DNA from: Nocardia mexicana NBRC 108244
Lineage (GTDB): Bacteria > Actinomycetota > Actinomycetes > Mycobacteriales > Mycobacteriaceae
Direction: 5' to 3'
Assembly (NCBI RefSeq): GCF_001613165.1
Contig: NZ_BDBV01000024.1
Location: 1-64,000, forward strand
Length of the DNA: 64,000 nucleotides
In this document: piece by piece, positions 47,266-54,614 of the stretch
How positions within the stretch are numbered: position 1 is the stretch's first letter
How the letters are laid out: the number at the start of each line of letters is the position of its first letter
The notes under the pieces: generated by a model
Told to the model about the DNA's origin: nothing
The model's database searches: none
What the model saw: the letters and a program-made list of their open reading frames with translations, nothing else
Made by a program: the position numbers and the translations under genes

Positions 47266-47389
47266 TCAATCGGCCCGGGGAGGAGAGCAGGCGGATTCGC
47301 GGAATGCTGCTCGGTTCCACCAGCGCGGCCCTGGTCCAGTCGGTGGAATGCCCATCGTGCGGGAGTCCGCGAAGGACGCCTCGGGCAAC

Positions 47390-47431
47390 GAGTAATCATC
47401 CAGTAGGGCCGAGTAATCATCCAGTAGGGCA
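47390..47431 (+). repeat. Two-unit 21-base tandem repeat
   Basis: The unit GAGTAATCATCCAGTAGGGC plus one base occurs twice in direct succession, differing only at the last base. It is noncoding and lies just before a strong terminator. Confidence 0.85.
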
Positions 47432-47443
47432 AGGAATTTCACG

Positions 47444-47477
47444 GCGACCGAGACGGCTTGTGGGCCGTCTCGGTCGC
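47444..47477. terminator. Bidirectional terminator
   Basis: A perfect 14-base stem GCGACCGAGACGGC / GCCGTCTCGGTCGC with a 6-base loop, between the Rv1733c-like gene (plus) and the short membrane peptide (minus) that converge here. Confidence 0.85.
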
Positions 47478-47484
47478 GCGGTCG

Positions 47485-47577
47485 TCATTTACTGCTGCGG
47501 GACCCGATGTAGGTGGCCACGATCACCATGAACGTGATGAGCAGTGCGATGAGCACCGCTGCGGTAGGCCAGTCCAT
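47485..47577 (-). CDS. Very short membrane peptide (30 residues)
   Basis: [20 protein letters not shown] followed by [10 protein letters not shown]: one hydrophobic helix and a basic tail. GGGGAAG lies 3-9 bases before the ATG. It converges on the terminator at 47444-47477 and is divergent from the P2-type ATPase gene. It resembles the 29-residue peptide at 33144-33233 in size and layout. No function is known. Confidence 0.55.
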   Translation of the reverse strand: MDWPTAAVLIALLITFMVIVATYIGSRSSK

Positions 47578-47791
47578 GTTCTTCCCCAATCGTCGGCGAC
47601 GGTCTTCGACAACCGTCCATTGCGATTTCCAGCATGGGCTCGAACATGCCGCGCCGACAGGGTCGATCGGCCACAGTCCGATGCCGGATCCGGGGCCGCA
47701 GGGCCCGGCCGCGGAACGACTTCGGTCTCTGTGCGCGGGGCGCCGGGCGCGGGAGCCTCGGAGGGTGACGTCGGGAACGAGGGAGGGCACC

Positions 47792-47815
47792 ATGACCGAT
47801 ATCGCGGGTGGCTGA
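47792..47815 (+). CDS. Seven-codon leader frame upstream of the P2-type ATPase
   Basis: ATG ACC GAT ATC GCG GGT GGC TGA encodes MTDIAGG. It has a strong ribosome-binding site (GGGAGGG, 4 bases before ATG), and its TGA overlaps the ATPase ATG (TGATG). The ATPase start itself has only a weak site, so translation of the pump is likely coupled to this leader. Confidence 0.5.
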   Translation: MTDIAGG

Positions 47816-50382
47816 TGACATCCGGGAGTCGAACCGCGCCAACCGGATTCACCGGGCTGTCGGACGAGGACGTGGCCTTGCGCCTGGCACGTGACGGCGC
47901 GAACGTCCTCCCGCAACGGCGGCCCGTGCGCCTGTGGCGGCGCGTGGTGGCGCAACTGCGCGATCCTTTGATCGTGGTGCTGCTGGTGGCTGCGGCGCTC
48001 ACCATGGCCACCGCCGACTGGACCGACATGACCGTGATCCTGCTGGTCGTCACGGTGAACACCGCCGTGGGAGTCGGGCAGGAGCTGCGGGCCGAGCGCG
48101 CGATATCGGCCCTGTCCCGATTGACCGCCCCGACCGCGCGGGTGATCCGGGCCGGAACGCAGCGGGAGGTGCCCGCCGCCGGTGTGGTGGTCGGTGATCT
48201 GCTCGTGGTCGCCGAGGGCGATATCGTCGCGGCCGACGCGACCCTCCGCGAGGCGGCGGCACTGACGGTGGACGAGTCGGCGTTGACGGGTGAGTCCGTG
48301 CCCGTGGACAAGTCGCTGACCGACGACCGCGCGCTGTCGGCGGGCACCGTCGTGGTGCGGGGCCGTGGCCGCGCGGTGGTGACCGCCACCGGCGCGGCGA
48401 GCGCCACGGGACGCATCGCGCAGCTGCTGGATCGCCACGCCGCGCGGACACCGCTGCAACGCCGATTGTCGGACGTCGGCAGACTGCTGGCCGGAGTCAC
48501 GGTGGCGTTGTGCGCGGTCGTCCTGGCACTGGGCCTGGTTCGCGGCGAGCCGGTCGAACTGATGGTGGTGACCGCGATCAGCCTGGCGGTGGCGGCGGTG
48601 CCGGAGTCACTGCCCGCCGTGGTGACGCTGGGCCTGGCCCTGGGCGCGCGGCGAATGGCCGAGCGGCACGCCCTGATCCGGGAACTTCCGGCGGTGGAGG
48701 CGCTCGGCTCGGTGACTGTGCTGGCCACGGACAAGACCGGCACGCTCACCGAGGGGCGCATGGTGGTCCGCGAAATCTGGACTCCCGCAGGCGAAGCCGT
48801 CGTCACCGGCTCCGGCTACGGGCCCGGCGGTGAGGTCCGGGTGAACGGGTCGGGGCCCGCGGCCCTGCCCGCGGTGACCGAGCTGCTGTCGGCTGCCGCA
48901 TTGTGCAACGACGCGCATGTGTCGTCCCCCGTCGCCGACGAGGACAGCTGGGCGGCGCTCGGCGACCCCACCGAAGCCGCGTTGCTCTCCGCCGCCGCCA
49001 AAGTCGGGGTCGATCGCGAGGAGCTGCACGCCCGTCTGCCCCGCATCGGCGAGCGCCCGTTCGACAGCGACCGCAAACGCATGACCACGATGCACCGGTT
49101 GCCCGGCGGCGGCCACCGGGTGATCTGCAAGGGCGCCCCGGAAGTTGTGCTGAATCCTGCTGTCCTTAGCGATGATCCGGGCCTCCTGCGGCAGGCGGCG
49201 GAACGCGCCGACAGGTTCGCGCACAACGGTTTCCGGGTGCTGGCAGTCGCGTCGGCCGACCGGGTGACCGGATCGGCGCCCGGCGACGATCCCGAGCACG
49301 ATCTGCGGCTGCTGGGCCTGATCGCGATCCTCGACCCGCCGCGCGCCGCGGCCGCGGATACCGTCGCCGCGTGCCGGCGCGCGGGAATCCGTCCGGTCCT
49401 CATCACCGGTGACCACCCGGGCACCGCTCGCGCGATCGCGACCGACCTGGGCATCATCGAACCCGGCGATCCTGTGATCGACTGCCGCGGAACGGCGGAC
49501 GGGCAATTCGCCACCGCGGCGGTGTTCGCCCGTGCCACCCCGGCGCAGAAGCTCGAGATCATCGAGGCGCTGCACGCCGACGGCCAGATCGTCGCGATGA
49601 CGGGGGACGGAGTCAACGACGGACCGGCGCTGCGCCGCGCCGACATCGGGGTGGCCATGGGGCGGCGCGGCACCGAAGTCGCCCGCCAGGCGGCCGGTCT
49701 CGTACTGGCGGACGACAATCTGGACACCGTCGTCGCCGCGGTGGAAGAGGGGCGTCGCGTCTACTCGAACATTCGCCGGTTCCTGGTCTATGGGTTGTCG
49801 GGCGGTGCCGCCGAGATCGCGGTCATGTTGCTGGGACCGTTCCTCGGGTTGGCGCTGCCGCTGCTGCCGGCGCAGATACTCTGGATCAACCTGCTCACCC
49901 ACGGCGTTCCCGGCGTCGCGCTCGGCGGCGAGCCCGCCGAACCCGAGTCGATGCGGCGAGCACCGCGGCCACCGGCACAGAGCATCCTGGGGGCCGGACT
50001 GTGGCAACGGGTTCCGCGCATCGCGATAGTGTTGACAGCGGTCACGCTCGGGGTCGCCGTGTGGGCGCACCACACCGACCGTCCCTGGCAGAGCATGGCC
50101 TTCTTCGCCTTGGGCGCAACACAACTCGGTGTCGCACTGGGTTCCCGCACTCGCCTGCGATCGCGGGACAACCCGATGCTGATCGTCGCGGTCGGCGTCG
50201 CCTTCGCCCTGCAACTGGCGGCGCTGTACCTGCCGCCGCTGCAACAGCTACTCGGTACCGAGGCCGTCGGATTCGCGGACCTGCTCATCGTGATCGTCCT
50301 GTCGCTGCTCGGCTTCGCCGCCGTGCGCCTGGACCGGATCGTGCACCCGAGCCCGACTGCCCGCGCCGCACCACAGCCGTGA
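47815..50382 (+). CDS. P2-type cation-transporting ATPase (CtpF-like)
   Basis: An 855-residue P-type ATPase of the Ca2+/Na+ type. The N-terminal cation-ATPase domain ([40 protein letters not shown]) is followed by the actuator TGESVP, the M4 site [20 protein letters not shown], the phosphorylation site DKTGTLTEG, nucleotide-domain KGAPEVV, the hinge [18 protein letters not shown], and C-terminal helices with [21 protein letters not shown]. tuberculosis ctpF, of the same family, is in the DosR regulon. Its ion is probably Ca2+ or a monovalent cation; this is not certain. The ATG at 47815 overlaps the stop of a seven-codon leader with a strong ribosome-binding site. The C-terminus is overlapped by a stress-protein remnant on the other strand. 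Confidence 0.9.
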   Translation: MTSGSRTAPTGFTGLSDEDVALRLARDGANVLPQRRPVRLWRRVVAQLRDPLIVVLLVAAALTMATADWTDMTVILLVVTVNTAVGVGQELRAERAISALSRLTAPTARVIRAGTQREVPAAGVVVGDLLVVAEGDIVAADATLREAAALTVDESALTGESVPVDKSLTDDRALSAGTVVVRGRGRAVVTATGAASATGRIAQLLDRHAARTPLQRRLSDVGRLLAGVTVALCAVVLALGLVRGEPVELMVVTAISLAVAAVPESLPAVVTLGLALGARRMAERHALIRELPAVEALGSVTVLATDKTGTLTEGRMVVREIWTPAGEAVVTGSGYGPGGEVRVNGSGPAALPAVTELLSAAALCNDAHVSSPVADEDSWAALGDPTEAALLSAAAKVGVDREELHARLPRIGERPFDSDRKRMTTMHRLPGGGHRVICKGAPEVVLNPAVLSDDPGLLRQAAERADRFAHNGFRVLAVASADRVTGSAPGDDPEHDLRLLGLIAILDPPRAAAADTVAACRRAGIRPVLITGDHPGTARAIATDLGIIEPGDPVIDCRGTADGQFATAAVFARATPAQKLEIIEALHADGQIVAMTGDGVNDGPALRRADIGVAMGRRGTEVARQAAGLVLADDNLDTVVAAVEEGRRVYSNIRRFLVYGLSGGAAEIAVMLLGPFLGLALPLLPAQILWINLLTHGVPGVALGGEPAEPESMRRAPRPPAQSILGAGLWQRVPRIAIVLTAVTLGVAVWAHHTDRPWQSMAFFALGATQLGVALGSRTRLRSRDNPMLIVAVGVAFALQLAALYLPPLQQLLGTEAVGFADLLIVIVLSLLGFAAVRLDRIVHPSPTARAAPQP

Positions 50383-50384
50383 TC

Positions 50385-50575
50385 CCACGACTTCGGGCAG
50401 CACCGGTACCGGACAGGACGAGTGGAACAGCAGCTCGTGTCCGAGGTCGCTGAGCCCGGTGGTCGGGTGCTCGGTGCCGTCGTGGCCGACCACGACCAAT
50501 TGCGCAGCCGCAGTGAGCTGTTCGACGGTCTCGACCGGGTAGTGACTCACGGTGACTGCCAGCGTGCTCGGTAAT
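50385..50575 (-). pseudogene. Universal stress protein C-terminal remnant
   Basis: The minus strand encodes VSHYPVETVEQLTAAAQLVV, VGHDGTEHPTTGLSDLGHEL and LFHSSCPVPVLPEV, clearly the last 60 residues of a Usp domain (VVG-G—G—S—HHA-CPV). The N-terminal ATP-binding part is missing, and the frame runs on into the ATPase gene. A DosR-like box is still present upstream at 50612-50625. Confidence 0.65.
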
Positions 50576-50611
50576 GTACTCCGTCGACAGGGTCGACGGC
50601 AGCCGATGAAT

Positions 50612-50625
50612 GGACCGATGTCCCT
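50612..50625. promoter_or_regulatory. DosR-like box in front of the stress-protein remnant
   Basis: GGACCGATGTCCCT, nearly palindromic. It lies 37 bases upstream of the remnant on the minus strand, consistent with the ancestral promoter of a lost stress gene. Confidence 0.45.
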
Positions 50626-50652
50626 GCGGCACTGAGGACTATGCTCCCGCTG

Positions 50653-53046
50653 TCACAGAATCCGGTGGCGCTGCAGGTATCTGAACGAGAAGAAGCCGAC
50701 GGCGGCGGGGAGCCAGAACGTCGCGAGGCGGTAGGCGAGGACACCGGCGATGGCCGAGGGGCCGGGGACTCCGCCGACGGTGAGACCGGCGACGAGGGAT
50801 GCCTCGACGACGCCGAGACCGGCCGGGGTGGGACTGGCGGCGCCGAGTGCCGCGCCGCCGAGGTAGACCGCGGCCAGCAGTGCGGGCGCCGGTGATCCAC
50901 CGAAGGCGTGTACCGAAAAGCCCAGAGCCGCAACGTAGCAGAGGTTGGTGCCGAGCTGTCCGCCGAACAGCAGGGCGGCCTGCCGTGGCGAGCGGGTGAT
51001 GGCCGCGATCGAGCGGGCCGTGCCGCGCAGCTGTTTGAGCCAGTCCGGCCGCTTGAACAACATCCAGACGGCCGCGCCGAGAACCGTCATGACGGCGACG
51101 AACCCGATCAACAGCCCCCAGCCGCTGGGCAGCGCCGAGGTGAGCAGCAACCGGGTCTGGCCGAGCCACAGTCCGGCGCCGATCAATTCGACGAAATGGA
51201 GAATGAATCCGGAGCTGACGATGAGCGCGATGGCGGCGACGGCGGTCGTGCGCGACAGCCCGGACCGCTCCAGGTACCGCTCGTTGACGGCGGTGGAGCC
51301 GATGCCGAAGGGGGCGAGCCGGTTGGCGAACGAGGACGCCAGCTGCACGTTGACGGTGCGGCCGAAGGCGAGTGGGCGCGGGGAGGCGCCCATCAGGGCG
51401 AGCGCGGCGGTGAGGTAGGTGGCGACCGCCATGACGAACGTGCCTGCGAGCCAGGCCCATTGGGCGTCATCGAGCACGGTGACGGTGGCGCCGAGCTGGT
51501 CGATCTGGGGGAGCAGGATGTAGGTGGCGAACAGGGTGGCGGCTATCCAGCCGAGGGTCTGCCACCGCACCCGGACCATCACCTCCGGCGGCGGGAGTTC
51601 GGCGCCCGTCGCGTCGGCGAGCACGGTGCGCAGTTCGCCGAGCAGCCCGTGCTGTCTGCGGGCGGCGCTGCGGGTGGCGGCCGCGAGCGCGAGGGGCTGC
51701 AGCTGCGGCGCGGCGCCGAGGAGGGCGTCGCGGCCGAGTACCCGCAGTGCGGTGGCGACGGCACGTCGCGTGCCGACGGCGAGGCTCATGGAGACCAGCA
51801 GTTCGGCCACATCGGCGTCGAGGCGGTGCCGGGTGGCGCTGGATTCGCCGAAGCCGAAGTCGACTATCCAGGCGTGTCCGTCCGCGTCGACGAGGACGTT
51901 GGCCAGGCGCAGGTCGCGGTGCGCGATGCGGGCATCGCGCAGCAGGGCGAGCTGGCCCCAGACGTCGCACAGTGTGTCGTCGGATATCGCCTCGGTCGTG
52001 CGCGCGAGATTCTGTGCGGATACACAGGCTTCGGCGAACCAGGCATCGCCTCGGTCGGTGACGCCGACGCCGACGATCTCCGGGGTGCGCACACCGGCCC
52101 GGCGCGCCAAGAGAGCGACGAACGCCTCGTGCTCGGCTTGCTGTTTCGGTGTGGCGAACGGGGATTCGTCCTCGACCTCGCGGAACACCGCGTGCCGGAA
52201 CATCTTGAACAGCAGGTCGGCGTTGCGTTCGTGGTAGCCGATGATCTTCACGAACAGATCGGGTCCCGCCTCGGTGGTCACGATGAAGGGGCGGGAGCCG
52301 CGGGCGTCCTCCTGCACGGGGACGACACCGGCGGGCCGGAAACCGACCACGGCGAGTGCTCGCCACAGGTCGGGTGCCTCGGCGCGGTGCACCGGTGCAC
52401 CCCACAACAGGTGCAGCGCCGCGGCGACGGTCCAGCCGAGGGCGGCGCCGCCGAAAACGTCCAGTACGAGGTGCGCGCCCATGAACACGCGTGCGAGACC
52501 GACGATCGCGGCCGCGGCCCACACGGTGCGCCGCCACGGCCGCGGTAGCCACGGACCGGCCGCGGCGGCCAGCGCCGCCGCCACCGCCGCATGGCCCGAC
52601 ACGAATCCCAGCCCGCCCTGCTCGCTGCGCAACACCAGATCGGGGAGCAGCACGTCCGGGCGCGCCCGCCCGACAACGTCTTTCACCACCAACGCCAGCA
52701 GGTAGGCCAGCGTCCCGGCGACGGCGACGTCTCGGGCGAGACCGAACCGCCGGAAAACGAGTGCCGCCAGCGCCGCCACCCCGACCGCGCCGATGGTGCC
52801 CAGCTGCATGATCGGCCACAGCGCCGGTTCCACCCACGTCGGCAGGTCGTTGATGAGGTGGAACAGGTCGGCTTCGAGCCGCGGCAGCCGGGTGTAATGC
52901 GCGACGATCGCGGAAATCGCGACGGCGGTGGTGCCGAGCAGCACCCGAATCGCGTCGCCGAGGTGCCGTTCGACCGGTCGTCGCGGCCGAGTTGCGGCCG
53001 CGGCGGCCGTCTGCGCCGGTGGCTTGGTCGTCGTTTCGGTCGTCAT
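50653..53046 (-). CDS. Three-part membrane protein: PAP2 phosphatase, kinase-like domain, LPG-synthase-type flippase domain
   Basis: A 797-residue protein. Residues 30-215 are a PAP2 phosphatase with all three motifs: KDVVGRARP (122-130), FVSGHA (149-153) and RVFMGAHLVLDVFGG (His192, Asp196). Residues 230-440 are a kinase-like fold with FIVTTEAGPDLFVK, catalytic AHRDLRLANVLV (Asp378, Asn383) and VDFGFGE (Asp396). Residues 480-790 hold about eight helices of the lysylphosphatidylglycerol-synthase transmembrane type (DUF/UPF0104), with NRLAPFGIGSTAVNERYLER and TPAGLGVVEASLVAGLTVGG. PAP2 dephosphorylates lipid phosphates; the third part can flip lipids. The kinase could act on a lipid or glycolipid. 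The start overlaps the upstream PAP2 gene by four bases (ATGA). The combined activity is unknown. Confidence 0.85.
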   Translation of the reverse strand: MTTETTTKPPAQTAAAAATRPRRPVERHLGDAIRVLLGTTAVAISAIVAHYTRLPRLEADLFHLINDLPTWVEPALWPIMQLGTIGAVGVAALAALVFRRFGLARDVAVAGTLAYLLALVVKDVVGRARPDVLLPDLVLRSEQGGLGFVSGHAAVAAALAAAAGPWLPRPWRRTVWAAAAIVGLARVFMGAHLVLDVFGGAALGWTVAAALHLLWGAPVHRAEAPDLWRALAVVGFRPAGVVPVQEDARGSRPFIVTTEAGPDLFVKIIGYHERNADLLFKMFRHAVFREVEDESPFATPKQQAEHEAFVALLARRAGVRTPEIVGVGVTDRGDAWFAEACVSAQNLARTTEAISDDTLCDVWGQLALLRDARIAHRDLRLANVLVDADGHAWIVDFGFGESSATRHRLDADVAELLVSMSLAVGTRRAVATALRVLGRDALLGAAPQLQPLALAAATRSAARRQHGLLGELRTVLADATGAELPPPEVMVRVRWQTLGWIAATLFATYILLPQIDQLGATVTVLDDAQWAWLAGTFVMAVATYLTAALALMGASPRPLAFGRTVNVQLASSFANRLAPFGIGSTAVNERYLERSGLSRTTAVAAIALIVSSGFILHFVELIGAGLWLGQTRLLLTSALPSGWGLLIGFVAVMTVLGAAVWMLFKRPDWLKQLRGTARSIAAITRSPRQAALLFGGQLGTNLCYVAALGFSVHAFGGSPAPALLAAVYLGGAALGAASPTPAGLGVVEASLVAGLTVGGVPGPSAIAGVLAYRLATFWLPAAVGFFSFRYLQRHRIL

Positions 53047-53801
53047 GCCGGGCCCTTTCTCGATCCATCGGCACGATGCCACCGGACCCGGCCGGCGGGC
53101 AGAGTCTTTCGCCTCGTCTCCGGATGACCGATGGGCGATTCCGCTTCGGTTCCCGTATCGGGCACGCCGACAACGAGATTCAGGACGGATCCCACGGTGA
53201 TACCGGCGGCGGCTCCGCCGAGTACATCGAGCGGGGTGTGCGCGCCGAGGTAGACCCGCACCAGCACGGCGGCCGTGGCAGTGCCGAAAACGACTCTGCG
53301 CCAACGGTTCCCGAGATACGGGTGCAGCAGGGTCGCCATCCCGAAGAGGATGATCGCGTGCCCGGACGGGAATGCCGGGCCCGCCAGCGGAACATCGCGG
53401 AGAACCGCCCCGGGTATCGCGGCGCCCGGACGGGGATGCCACACCAGTTCTTTGAGGATGTCGTACTCCACCAGGAGTTTCACCGGAGGGAGCAGCAGCA
53501 TCACCGCCGCCAGTCGGTGGCGGCCCACACTCGCCGCGCCGACCGCGACCACCAGCGGCGCGCCGAGCACGCCGATCAGCTGCGCTGCCCACAGCGGTCG
53601 ATACAGTGCGTCCGGGGCGGAATTGATCCAGTGGAAGAAACGTCGATCGGCGTCATCGAGAACGCCGGTCCGGGTCACCCAGACGGCAGCTCCGGTCACG
53701 ACGCCGCCGCCGAGCGCCAGCCACCCGTACCGCGACGGACGGAAGTACCGCACAGTGCCGGAATTCTTGGCGCCCAGGTGAGTTCGCACGATGATCGTCA
53801 C
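53043..53801 (-). CDS. PAP2-family membrane phosphatase
   Basis: A 252-residue membrane phosphatase with five or six helices. Motifs KELVWHPRPG, FPSGHAIILFGMATLLHPYL and RVYLGAHTPLDVLGG (catalytic His and Asp) are complete. It probably dephosphorylates a polyprenyl or phosphatidic lipid in the membrane. It begins with GTG at 53801 or possibly GTG at 53789. Its stop overlaps the three-part protein (ATGA), so both are co-translated. A DosR-like box lies 96 bases upstream. The C-terminal 35 residues are basic and probably cytoplasmic. Confidence 0.85.
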   Translation of the reverse strand: MTIIVRTHLGAKNSGTVRYFRPSRYGWLALGGGVVTGAAVWVTRTGVLDDADRRFFHWINSAPDALYRPLWAAQLIGVLGAPLVVAVGAASVGRHRLAAVMLLLPPVKLLVEYDILKELVWHPRPGAAIPGAVLRDVPLAGPAFPSGHAIILFGMATLLHPYLGNRWRRVVFGTATAAVLVRVYLGAHTPLDVLGGAAAGITVGSVLNLVVGVPDTGTEAESPIGHPETRRKTLPAGRVRWHRADGSRKGPA

Positions 53802-53896
53802 CTCCGCGCTCTCTGCTCCGGGACGTCCGCTGTCCCCGGCTTACCCAGTCTGGCAGGGTGTGTGATTCGTCCCCGGAGGCGAAGTTCCCCGGTTGC

Positions 53897-53910
53897 GGGC
53901 CCGAAGGTCA
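53897..53910 (-). promoter_or_regulatory. DosR-like box upstream of the PAP2 pair
   Basis: On the minus strand TGACCTTCGGGCCC, 96 bases before the PAP2 start. Confidence 0.6.
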
Positions 53911-53955
53911 TTGCGCTGCCCGCGTGCCACTCGAGGCGCAATGCCCCCGGGCGAG

Positions 53956-53970
53956 TCGACTTTGGGCCCT
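53956..53970 (+). promoter_or_regulatory. DosR-like box upstream of the GerW-like gene
   Basis: TCGACTTTGGGCCCT, 150 bases before the ATG at 54120. Confidence 0.55.
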
Positions 53971-54119
53971 GGCCGTCGCAGGTCCGAGCCGAGGAGGCTC
54001 GAAGGTGACGGATGCCGACGCCGGTTCGCCCGCGGTATCGCGCGGGGAGACGTCGGAGTTCTTCAGCCGCCGTGCGTATTCCGCGCCGCGGTAGTACTCG
54101 ACCGAGGTGGGATGTGTAC

Positions 54120-54560
54120 ATGACGACTACGGATATTTCCGCCGCCGGCGACGTAGCTGTGCCCGCGGGTGCGGCCGAGGCCGCGGCCACGCTGTTGGAG
54201 CGGCTGGCGGCACGTCTCGGTGGAACGGCTTCGGTGACGAAGGTTTTCGGTGACCCGATAACCGTCGGCGGTGTGACCGTCGTGCCCGTGGCACGCGCCG
54301 GGTTCGGATTCGGCGGTGGCGCCGGGCGCGACTCGGCCGACGGGAAGGGCGGCGCGGGCGGCGGCGGTGGCGGCGGGGTCGACGTGCGGCCGGTCGGATT
54401 CATCGAGATCCGGGACGGCGGCGCGGTATATCGGCCGATCCGCGATCCCTGGGTTGATGTCGCTCTACCGCTGGCCGCGACCGTCGCGGGGTTGGCGATA
54501 CCGCGCCTGTGGCGCGGGCGAATTCGACCACTGTATGCCCGCGGCAAGCGGGCCGCGTGA
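54120..54560 (+). CDS. GerW/YtfJ-family protein
   Basis: A 146-residue protein of the GerW (YtfJ) family. The core LLERLAARLGGTASVTKVFG and DPITVGGVTVVPVARAGFGF followed by a Gly-rich loop (GGAGGGGGGG) and VRPVGFIEIRDGGAVYRPIR is the family pattern. A C-terminal hydrophobic segment (WVDVALPLAATVAGLAIPRL) may anchor it. In Bacillus the family is linked to spore germination; in actinobacteria the role is unknown, and this organism is not expected to form endospores. The ATG at 54120 lies about 15 bases after GAGG. A DosR-like box lies 150 bases upstream. Confidence 0.75.
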   Translation: MTTTDISAAGDVAVPAGAAEAAATLLERLAARLGGTASVTKVFGDPITVGGVTVVPVARAGFGFGGGAGRDSADGKGGAGGGGGGGVDVRPVGFIEIRDGGAVYRPIRDPWVDVALPLAATVAGLAIPRLWRGRIRPLYARGKRAA

Positions 54561-54614
54561 GTGCGGCGCCCAGGCGCGACGTAAGGCTGCCCGAGGGAAT
54601 CGAGAACCGAGGAG

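Larger units (their letters stand above)
53802..54119. other. Divergent promoter region with two DosR-like boxes
   Basis: No supported gene. It separates the PAP2 pair (minus) from the GerW-like gene (plus) and contains boxes at 53897-53910 and 53956-53970. Confidence 0.5.
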
